Assembly (NCBI RefSeq): GCF_037975245.1 | Contig: NC_092562.1 | Span: 7,853,001-7,917,000 of the forward strand | DNA from: Apostichopus japonicus | Lineage: Eukaryota > Echinodermata > Holothuroidea > Aspidochirotida > Stichopodidae | DNA: 64,000 nucleotides | Direction of reading: 5' to 3' | Shown here: piece by piece, positions 34,690 through 46,600 of the stretch | Layout of the letters: each line of letters opens with the position of its first letter | Numbering within the stretch: position 1 is the stretch's first letter | Position numbers and translations under genes: made by a program | The notes under the pieces: model-generated | Database searches by the model: none | What the model saw: the letters and a program-made list of their open reading frames with translations, nothing else | Told to the model about the DNA's origin: nothing

Positions 34690-37600
34690 CTGTTTCAAAT
34701 ACAAAAAGGGATAAAATGTTGCTCAATTTCCTTTTAATATTGTTGCTATCATTCCATGCTTTTCTCATACTCCTGTGGTTTGTTGTATCTAATAGCTATT
34801 GAATAAGTTGTGTAATTTTATTGTACAGTTAATGTGATAAGACAATGATGAACAGAAACTTTCCTTGTGTGTTTGGTCTTTTCCTTTTGTGTCCTTAATT
34901 AAGTAAATGCATTTCACAGGTCACACCTGTAATATAATGACATGTTTGACACTGACCTGACTTTCATCATATAATATCTGTTTCACATCATCTGAAATAC
35001 TCCATGAGCTGATGTCACTGATGTTCTCCTCCCCTGTTGTCACCCTTGGGGTAAGGTATGGTTGGTGTCTTGAAGGCACAGAGTGTAGAACAGGAGACTT
35101 AAAGGTATAGGTACTTGAAGGAAAGACTGGAGGATGAGAAATTGGTTTATAAACATAGTTTAATGTTGTAAAACTAGTGAATCTATGAAAGATGTTGCAA
35201 TGAATACCCTTGACACAACATGAAGTTGATCATCTATAGGAAAATTTGATGGACCTGCTGAACTAGGGAAACCATATTTGCAGTCCTTCCAAAACAATCC
35301 CCCCTACTCCCTGACAGGACAGCACTAAGCAATGAATAAAAAGTGCAACGATTTGGTTAATTTTGACCTCTATCATATTCTTTCACATCTCTGATAAACA
35401 AAGAAATTGCTGTCTCACCATATACGTCCTTGTGACTTGGTAGTGGGGCTTGGGCTGTTGCTTGCTGGAGTCTATGTACATAAGGCACTGGCTGATGACT
35501 CAAACCTCGGCTTCTCATCACAGAAACAGGTCTTGGGCTGACTGGTGATCCTGAGGAGATGAGCAATTAAAATATGCTTGGACAACTTCATGGTAAAGAT
35601 ATGATGTAGAATCCTTATCTTGTACACAAAGTGCAGGGTTCATTCAGAATAACTCTTTGTCTTTTATACTTGAGGGTTTTCTTCTTTGTTGTGATTAATA
35701 TCCTTAGCAATTTAATAAAGGCAAATGCTAGATAAAACCACTATAATTCCTTGCCAGCTTTTACAGTTTATGAGATGTTAGGTAAACTGCACAAACAGTG
35801 CTTAATGAGGTTGATCCATACACCAAGCTTTACTCTTGGCACTATAACGTGCTTACAAAGTTTTCATACATTGACCTCTGCAGAAAACATTAGGATCTGG
35901 TTCTCAATAAGTTAGATCAGCTAATATGAAGTAAACCCAAGCTTTACATTTAGAGTTATGTTGTCCTAAAATCAAGTACCACAACAATATGCTAGTTGGC
36001 CATATAGTTTGCTCAAAATTGCACATATCTGATTTAAAGCAGGCAAATCAGCACTGTCACCAACCCCCAAGCAAAAGTCATGTAGTATAAATCATAGAGA
36101 AATAAGGCCAATTTTGAGACCACTTGAGTCTGTTTAAAACTTCCAACACAACAGAACTATTTGAAGCAGATTTCATTTCCTGGATATTTATGTACAGTTG
36201 AAGATCATTATATTTTGGGCCCATTCACTACACTGATCTGAAATTGACCAAACTATGTTCACCAAAAGAAAATCATAGTATGGTAGAGCTCACAGATTAA
36301 TTGTAGCTTTAATTTTGTAATTAACATGTTTACAAAAGGTTACATACTTTGGAACATGTTGGCCTCATGTTACCTTTGACGTCTACCAATTTCAAAGGGT
36401 TCCTGCACTCACTAAGCTGGTTCTACATACTAAGTATGGAGTTCCACAAATATGCACTTTTTATGTCTTGTTTACAAGGTTATACAGCCTTTGAATTATT
36501 TGACCGCATATGACCTTTGACCTCAGCCAGTTTCGCAAGGGTTCTTCTACTCACCAAGCTGGATCTATATACTAAGTATGAAGTTCAGCAAGATGCACTA
36601 TTTGAGTTATCATAATTAACAAAGTTTTCAGACTTTGACCTCTGTCTACCCCAAATGACCATTGAACTTCACAGAAAAGAATAGTGTTCTTGTACTCAAT
36701 TCAAATACACTCATGCCATCACCATGATCGCATAGATTTTTTCCACCTCTGGCAAGGAATAATAAAAGGTTCCAGATAACTTGACCATTGCAAAGGTACT
36801 ACCCTTCTGAAAGTAGTTGACAGATAACAGTCATTAGTGGGAAAGAAAAGTACTTTCAACCACTTAAAGGAGCTAAGGTGACAGTGATATAGAAAAGCCA
36901 TTCATCAAAGAAATGGTTAGAGAGTTTACAAGTTTTCAGACTTTGACATCTGTTGAACTCAAATGACGTTCCAACTCCACAGAAAGTGCTCACAATGGTG
37001 CATCCACATACCAAATACCATACCACTTTAAAGTGTTTAAGTTATCGTTTACAAGCAAAGGCGTTACAGACATGCACACACCGCATCACCATCGCATACA
37101 TTCCTTTTGCCTCTAAATAAAAAACAACAAGTTTTACAAGTATAGAGCAATATATAAGACATTTGTCCTCAAAAAACAGTATGGATGGTCCATTGGATGC
37201 TATACAACAGGTCAACATACCAAAGTGAATCAATATACCACATACAAAGTTCACCCAGCTTTGAAGTTTCTGGTTTCGATGATAATCATAAACTTTGCAT
37301 TCATGTGGCGTGTATGTGTGTGAGTGCATTTGTGACACCCAGCTTGTTAATATGATATCGCAAGCAGGGTAGGTCAGACAAAGTTCATAGTTAGTGTGTA
37401 GAGGTACCACATTTAGTATAAGCCTATTGTTTTTGGTGGAGGTCAAAGGTCATTTAGGGTCACCAGGGGTAAAATTGTGAAAAACTTGTAAACACAATAT
37501 CTCAAGAAGGGAAGCATGGGCTGACTTTATATTTAGTGTGCAGAAGTACCACATTGAGCAAAAAAAGACTTGTTTTTTTGTTGTTAAAGGTCATTTGGGG

Positions 37601-40600
37601 TTACCAGGGGTCAAAGTGTGAAAACCTTGTAAACACAATATCTCAAGATGGGAAGCATGGGCAGACTTTATATTTAGTGTGTAGAAGTACCACATTAAGC
37701 AAAAAAAGACTTTTGTATTTTTGTTAAAGGCCATTTGGGGTCACCAGGGGTCAAAGTGTGAAAACCTTGTTAACACAATATCTCAAGATGGGAAGCATGG
37801 GCAGACTTTATTTTTAGTGTGTAGAAGTACCACTTTGAGCAAAAAAAGTCTGTAGTTTTTGGAAGAGGTCAAAGGTCATTTGGGATAACCAGGGGTCAAA
37901 TTGTGAAAACCTAATAAACACGGTATCTCAAGAAGGGAATCATAGGCAGACCTCATATTTGGTGTGTAGGAGTACCACATTTATGTAAATGAAGCCTTTT
38001 GTTTTTGTGGAGGGTTAAGGTCATTTGGGGTCACCAGGGGTCAAACTGTGAAAACCTTGTAATCACGATATCTCAATACTGCAAGCTTGGTCGACCTCTA
38101 ATTTCTTACAGAAAACTGAATGGAAAATTTAGACTATGAAAAAGAGTAAACAAAAAATATGACTAGAAAAGAATTTGAAAGAGTGACCTCTGTACTACAA
38201 GCCCAGCACTCTATCAACTGAGCTATCCAGGAGTTAGTGGAAAACCCTAAATAGCCAAACTTAGTTCTGTGATAGTTGCAAAGGTAAGTGCACATTTCCA
38301 GTTGCTTTAATTACGTACCACAGACAGTACATGAATGACGGGATCCTAATATTGGGATTTCTGATTCACTTTGATACACTTAAGATAAAAGAAAACCTCA
38401 TATGTCAGTAGCAGTCATGAAGACTTAGAAAACAAGTATGTTAATAAAACCTGGTATAACATGAACTTCATTGCTCAACTACAAACAACATGCTGTAGCC
38501 AAATAGCATTAGCAGATGCAATTGGTAATCTTAGAACCCTGTCAAATTAAAGTGGGACCCAAACATCTAAGTTAAATAGCCATTTCTTTGCCCAATAGCT
38601 CATTCCTTTCTTCCCAGTTGTTCTATATAGAACATGTTATGCTTCTTCTCCCTGAGTCACTGCCAAGCATCATGCTACTGACAGATTTCTTTCTTACTGC
38701 AACATGATGTAGACACATGTATACAAACTTTACATCATGAAAAGTAGTTACAATAAAATATGATACCCTAAAATAATTGAATTCTTAATCTAAGGTATTT
38801 GCAAGTTTTGAATAAAGGAACAATTTGTGATTAAGAGATCGGCCAGAATGCAATCAACATAATAACCTCATATGTCAGTGCCAGACATGAAGGTTTTGGA
38901 GGATCTTGTAACTAAATAAAACCTGATATAGCATGCAAGGAATGTCAATGATCAGCTATATGATTGAAAACCTAGTTCAATATAATATACACTCATCTAA
39001 TCAATAATAGACATTAGCAGTATTCTCATCACTCCGGATGGAGAAGCACAATGTTTGCAAAAACACAGTAGAAGTCTATCAGCAATTTAAGTCACTGGGA
39101 ATGTCAATAGCCTATTAAGGAAGAAATCTCTGTAACGAACTGTCATTAGTCTATACAGCAAAACAGGAAAACATGAAAAAATAAAGGAGGGTCTTTGTTT
39201 GCAGACAACATTTTGCTCTATTAAACAATTACAAACCTGTCAAATATGAAAGCTGTTATTTGACATTTTTTTAATGTGGTTTCCAAAAATATTGAATTTG
39301 TAAACAAAGCATTAACTTTCAATGCCTATTATTGTACAGCCTTCGAGGGCCTTTACTTGTTAGAAGCTTTCACTATCACTGCAACTGGCCTCATTCCAAG
39401 TAATCTTGATGTCAGCATTTAATTTGCTTTTAGGAGACCTTTGAACCTCCGATTCATGAACCTTCAAAATCAAAACACTTGTGACCATGGTGAGTAGCCT
39501 TCCTGAATATAATAATCCAGAGATGAAGTAATTGGCAAACAATGATCCCAATTCATCTGAAGATGGATTTTGGCTACAAATCCTTGCACAACCAAAGGCA
39601 ATTACTAGCCAACAGTTGTGGCCTAAAGAATTCCTGTCTAAGTAGATTCATCTTGTCTAGTTTTAAAACATTACTGTCTCATGAACTTTGAATTTCTGGG
39701 GGGGGGGGGGTAGGGGGAGGGTTGAGACTTGTTTATACTTTACCTTTCATTTCTTGTCTCTGTTCTTTACTGCTACTTTCAAAGCTCTCTCTCAGAGCTC
39801 TCACACTCCTCCTTCCTGTTCCTGCTGCTTTGTCAGGTTTCTTGGATGGAACTGGTGGATCTCTTCTTCTAGTTTCTAATCCTCTCTTATCATCTTTAAT
39901 CAAGTCTTGACTGCTCTGTGTCTGTGATGCTGTGGAATAACCAAAAAGTGACTATATTATGAAATTATTGCTTTATTCATTGTCAAAGCTGTTCTGTCCA
40001 ATATGAGTTTCAAGGAATCTACATATAAATCAACTCTGTGTCTGTAAGGTTACCTGGTACTCTTTCTGTGACCTTTGTTTGTCTAAATCCTGCTACATTT
40101 CTCAGATTCTCTCTCCTTGCATTCTTATTTCTGGATTGCATCAATTTGCTCTTCCCTGAAATGAAACATAAATGAGAAGTTGTATTGTTAAACCATGCAG
40201 CCTGATAGTTCTCACATGCAACTCTCTCTTGAATTCTCTGTTATGTGAGGACTTAAAACATCCACTCTACTAACCAAACCTACCACAGCATTATCTCCAG
40301 TAATCTGATTTAAAGTAAGGCAATTGAAGCCAATAGGGATCAAAATCAATACTTAACCACCTATCCATCAATAGTCAATTAATAGTCCATTAACTATCTA
40401 TCCATCAATAGTAACATGTAGCCATGTACCTCAGGCCTTAACTTTTGAGGTTACTTTCATTGTCTTAGCAGCTGAACCATAAGTTTCATCAATAGTAACA
40501 TATAGCCATTTACCTCAGACCTTACCTTTAAAGGGTACTTTCATTGTCTTAGCAGCTGAACCATAAGTTTCATCAATAGTAACATGTAGCCATTTACCTC

Positions 40601-43600
40601 AGACCTTACCTTTAAAGGGTACTTTCATTGTCTTAGCAGCCGAACCATAAGTTTCATCAATAGTAACATGTAGCCACGTACCTCAGGCCTTAACTTTTGA
40701 GGTTACTTTCATTGTCTTAGCAGCTGAACCATAAGTTTCATCAATAGTAACATGTAGCCATTTACCTCAGACCTTACTTTTAAAGGGTACTTTCATTGTC
40801 TTAGCAGCTGAACCATAAGTTTCATCAATAGTAACATGTAGCCATTTACCTCAGACCTTACCTTTAAAGGGTACTTTCATTGTCTTAGCAGCCGAACCAT
40901 AAGTTTCATCAATACTAACATGTAGCCACGCACTTCAGGCCTTACCTTTAAAGGGTACTTTCATTGTCTTAGCAGCATAACCATAAGTTTCATCAATACT
41001 AACATGTAGCCATGCACTTCAGGCTTTACCTTTTAAAGGTACTTTTATTGTCTTAGCAGCTGAACCATAAGTTTCATCAATAGTAACATGTAGCCATGTA
41101 CTTCAGGCCTTACCTTTTAAGGGTACTTTCATTGTCTTTGCAGCTGAACCATAAGTTTCCTCTTTGAGCTCCATCAGCATTTCTGCATATGTTTTTGATT
41201 TCGTTGTCATAACTGACCCCCTGGAACCTCTTGGATTTTGTAATCTTACAATATCAGTGAAAGGTCTATGTTTATTATCAGTTAAAGATGGTTTCTGCTT
41301 CCCTTGTTTCTTGAAACCTGCTGGTTTTGCGATTGGTTTGGACTTGGTTACAGTAGATGTGGGAGGTTTGGCATCTGCAAGTAACTCTGACATCATATCT
41401 CTGGCCTCATTCACCCGGTCCTGATAATCATCTCTTTTCCTCAATCTGAAAGTTAATCAGGTCAAAAATATCCAGTATTGAAATAATTTCATGCATAAAG
41501 GTAAATTAAATACCATAATTCAAGAAAGCAAGCATTTGAAGAATCAATAGAATGTTATAGTTTCTACAAAAAAAATGGTCTTTCTGAGAACTTCCCATTT
41601 GACCAGTGCTGACCTTATATGACCTTTAAACAATAAAAACCATGAGGATTGCAGTAATCAGCATAGGGAACTCTCAAAATCAAGTATTCAACACTTCCCT
41701 TCTTGAAATATGTATACAAGGCTTCCAGGCTTTCAGTTTATCTATAAGCCATAGTTGACTGCTCCCCTAAAGATGGTGCACTTCGCAGGCATTCAAAAAG
41801 GAAACATACAAACTTTTATGCATCACTTCTGCAGTACAGAATTTCATAAATTTTAAATTTTGACCTCTGCTTATATAAAAGAGATTTTAATCCACACAAA
41901 AAAAATCAGCACAGTACTTGTTCATTAACATGGATGCCATTCTTGAGGTATTGTGCTTACAAATTAGACTTCATACATACATTTGACTGCATTGCATGCA
42001 AAAAGCAAGTAACCTATGCAGTAACACCTCTCAAATGAAATATAATCAGGTGAAGTTGCATGCTATTGGAACACTGAAAGGTTAACTGAGACTACATCTG
42101 ATATGAGGAAGACACTACCTGTACCTTCTGTCTTGGTTACTGGTATTATCACTTTGTCTTGGTGTGTGCTTCTACAAAGGTAAGAAGAAATACAAAGTTC
42201 TAGAGGAATGCTAACAGGAACTTGATATTTTATCAAATTGGCAAAACAAATCCACAATAAGAGTCCGAGAATCTACAATATAAATGTGAATGCATCATAA
42301 AAGATAACTTGTTATAGAGTAAATGTATTAAAATATTTCAAAATTATCTGCTACTAATTAATTTAATTTATGGAGGCAACGATTACCAAACAGCTGCTGC
42401 CCACTCTCTGTCACAAAAGATAGCTGCAACCTGTCAATATTATTGCCATCAAGTGATGCTGCTAATGAACTGTGGATTTCAACAATTTGTTTGAAAGCAA
42501 ATACCTTGCAATGAATGTTCAGATCAATGCAGAGTAGTGAGTCAAACTACTAGAGTATGCTGGATCTAATCGATGCCAGTAAAGCTGCCAGCACCTACAG
42601 ATGGATCATGTTGAATCTATATTAAAAGGCAGACTCTCCCCCTTTAAAATTAATAACTAGTGGACAGACTTGCTGCCAATGATGACTGATGAGATACATC
42701 TGGGTCTTGTGCACTTTGAATAGTTAGGAGAAGTCAAGGGCACAGTACAAACTACTGCCTATACTATGAGATAGTCACAGTGCAAACTACTGCCTATACT
42801 CTGAGATAGGCACAGTACAAACTACTGCCTATACTCTGAGTTAGGCACAGTACAAACTACTGCCTATACTCTGAGATAGGCACAGTACAAACTACTGCCT
42901 ATACTCTGAGATAGGCACAGTACAAACTACTGCCTATACTCTGAGATAGGCACAGTACAAACTACTGCCTATACTCTGAGATAGGCACAGTACAAACTAC
43001 TGAATATACTCTGAGATAGGCACAGTACAAACTACTGCCTATACTCTGAGATAGTCACAGTACAAACTACTGCCTATACTCTGAGATAGGCACAGTACAA
43101 ACTACTGCCTATACTCTGAGATAGGCACAGTACAAACTACTGCCTATACTCTGAGATAGGCACAGTGCATACTACTGCCTATACTCTGAGATAGGCACAG
43201 TACAAACTACTGAATATACTCTGAGATAGGCACAGTACAAACTACTGCCTATACTCTGAGATAGTCCAAGTAGACTCAAATCATGACCATCCTTTCATTG
43301 TAAATCTTCAAATGTACTTCACTTACAGCTAAGAGAGTAGTGATTTGAAGAAAATCAAAACAGGCTGCAATGATGGATGTAAGTAACTGATTACATCAGA
43401 CGTGACAGCATATCATATGGTTATCATAACAACATGCTTTCTTGCAGTTATTCTATTTACCATAAGTTACATACAGTACCTTTTCTTCATGTGATGTCCC
43501 TTCCAATATTTCCTGAACTGGTGTAGGTATCTTGTCCACATGAGGTAGACCTGCCAAACTGATGTCACCATGGCTGAAATAAGACATAAACAGTTGTTTT

Positions 43601-46600
43601 GATCAACAGTTCTCACTGATCACAACAATTAGCATTAATGTACTCTGCTAAACAATTCACTCTTTCAGGAATGAGTCAATAATCATTTGTATTCAGTAAC
43701 TTGATTTAGCAATACTAAAAGGCACTTACCTGCTTCTATCTGCTGAGACATCTACCTCTTCCTGTTGACCTCTCACATTTTCATTGACGGCATCAATAGT
43801 TTGCAGCAACTGTTAAAGCACAAAATGTCCATGAATGAAATAACAGGTTCTTATACTAATATATCAAGTTTCAAAATTTACGGTAGAAGTCATGTCTCAG
43901 CCAGAGTCGACTTGACTTGAGCCAAGGGTATGTAACAAAACTGCTGCATCTTATTTTAAAAGTTTCGTTTTTAGTTTCATTAATGAGGAAATGCATTAGC
44001 TGACATGGCATAAATGCATATATGAAAGCTCTTCTAGAAATCATAGTTATAGCAATATTGATTAATATTCCACTATAAGGATTAACATTAAAGGAATGAA
44101 AACCCATAAGCTTACAAAGGGGAGCATCAGAAACTTCTCACATGAAAGTATGGATATCTGAAAATGTGTAAATGGTGGAATTTGTGTTTGGAAGATGAGG
44201 TTGCATTGTTTAGGTACTTATATGGTAGGTTTATGTGCAATGGTGTATTACAATAATTATATTATTATTATAATTATATAATTAGATAATTGACCAATAT
44301 CATGAGAAGGCCATAAACATGTTTTGCATCTACCGATCCATTACAATTCTGGATGTTACATTTTGTGTATAATTTACCCCAACTTAAATAAACAGAGAGA
44401 ATCTATTGCATCATTTATGACCTTTCACCTCTTGTAATAGTTTACCTCATATTAAGACTAGATGATTTCTCTTCTAACAAAACCATTTCATACTTACATC
44501 TTTGGTGTTTTCAAGATCTTTCCTTAAATCTTCCGACTTGTCCGTTAAGAGTTTCATCTTTTCATCTAAGACTGCTAGTGGAGTTTCTTTAGGGATTCCA
44601 TCTGGAGAAGTGTCTTGTTTCCTTCTGGAACATATTGTAATGTAGTAAGCAGTTATATCCCTGTTGTATCACTTCAAACATGTGCTTTCATGCCTCTTTG
44701 TCTTAAGAGTAACTACTCACTTCCTGTTCCCAAGTTCATTCACCCCTCACACACATCATAGTCGTACAGTACAAGCGCCCTTTGTCTTAAGTCCATGAAA
44801 TCCTCACGCTTGACCACAGATGACAACCTGTTACATCTCATGTGTACAAAAATGTGGTCAGTCATAGCCCTGTTCTATGTGCCTTAGCAATTATAAGAGA
44901 ATTTACCATACAAAGAGTCTATGTCACAGAGAGGCTGTTGCCCCTTAACAGGAAGTTGTAATGACTTAAATACTGTAGTTTTTTAGTATGAGAAGAACTA
45001 GCATTCAAGACTTTAGATAGTGCAGTTTAGATATACTATTCAGAATCTGCACTCCAGCAACAATATTATCATTTCAGAATAAATAAAGTTTATATTCTAC
45101 AATTATATCTGTCTGGAGTTTCTCTTTATCTGCTGTTCTACCTATTTTATAATTGAGCCCTGAACTAATTGAGCTGGGGCACCCCAACGTAACAATATGC
45201 ACAATAACCATTGGTCATAATTCTTCAAAAAACTCATTATGGAAAAAAAAATCATTCCCTTCTGAGAGAGCACTCTAAAATGGCAGATTACAATGAAGTA
45301 AATGACAAAATATGCATTCCTCTTTCAAAACTATTCGTAGCTGGAAATTTTGTAAGTTACAAACTATAACACACAGGCAAGAATTTACAACAAAATGACT
45401 TTCTTATTTTGTGCATAACTACCCATTTTACAGGCCAAAGACAAAAAGAATGTCATCAAATACAAAACACTATTTTCTACAAATAGAAAATATATGTGTA
45501 TGTGGAGGGGGTGGAACAGAATGGGGAGGGGGGGTGTGGCACCATGTAAAGTTGGAAGTATCTAAAGTATCAAACCTTGATGGCAGTGAAGGTTTTAATC
45601 ACACCAGGTAGGATTACCCCCAAGCACATTTAAGAACCTAGTGACATTAAGGATAGTGAGTCAGATTAACAAATATTCTTGGGTATAATAGAACTTATTT
45701 GTAACCTACATGTATCCTACATTCCTATGCCTGAACAATTGATGTAAGATGAAGTGAAAAATCTGCGTTTACCTCTCGGTAGCTGTTTCTGCTGCCTTCT
45801 CCAAAGGTCCAATTCCATCTGCATCCCTCAAGAAGAGAGATTTGTAATGAAGCTCTGCGTTGCTGACATCTTCTTTAGTTTGAGAGGATAATTCTGGCTC
45901 CTTTGGCTGATTTAGCAAATTCCTCAAAATACCAGCACCCACATCAACTACACTCAGGAATGATTTACCAACTGATGAACTCTGGTGATAGGTAGACATT
46001 AGGTTAAACGGACACTAATTATGTGATTAACAAGTATCTTTACAAACTGTATACACAGTTATTAACTGGAGCCATGTAGTGAACACATATCTGCATATTG
46101 ACTAATGCAACTCTTAAACATAAAAATAAAACAAACACTATGAATTGTTTGCACCTTCATGCATTATTGTTGCAGCATTTTCTGTTATACAAAGCCTTTA
46201 AGATGACAAGAAGATAATGTTACTGACGTTAGATATATAGGTATCGGGAAAATGAGCTCATTACTGAAATATTTTGACATAAAGGAATTGGACAGTCACA
46301 CTAACAGACTCAAAGAGTAATTGTGACTGTCTGACCAAAGATTATCACTTACAATAATCAGATAGGCCATTACTAGTTAGTTTTCTAAAGGTAATTAAAT
46401 TCCAATCAGCTGTACCTTCTCTTTTGAAGTTGTCTGCTTGACCTCGTCCATACTAGATATCTCCTTTTCATATCCCATGAATATCTTTGGTGCCACCACT
46501 CTATTGACTGCACGAAGACCACTAATCAGGAAGCTTGGTTCACTCTCCTCAGTCGATTCTGGTTGATAATCAAAATATGAAAACTATGTGAAAGAGAAGG

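Larger units (their letters stand above)
35551..39743 (-). other. 4.2-kb intron with dispersed repeats
   Basis: Between exons 39744-39929 and 35419-35550. Holds degenerate 'gacctttgacct' repeats (36.3-37.0 kb), a tandem array at 37.43-38.10 kb, and a tRNA-like sequence at about 38165-38235. No coding exon with matching phase was found in it, although a short one could be missed. Confidence 0.6.
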
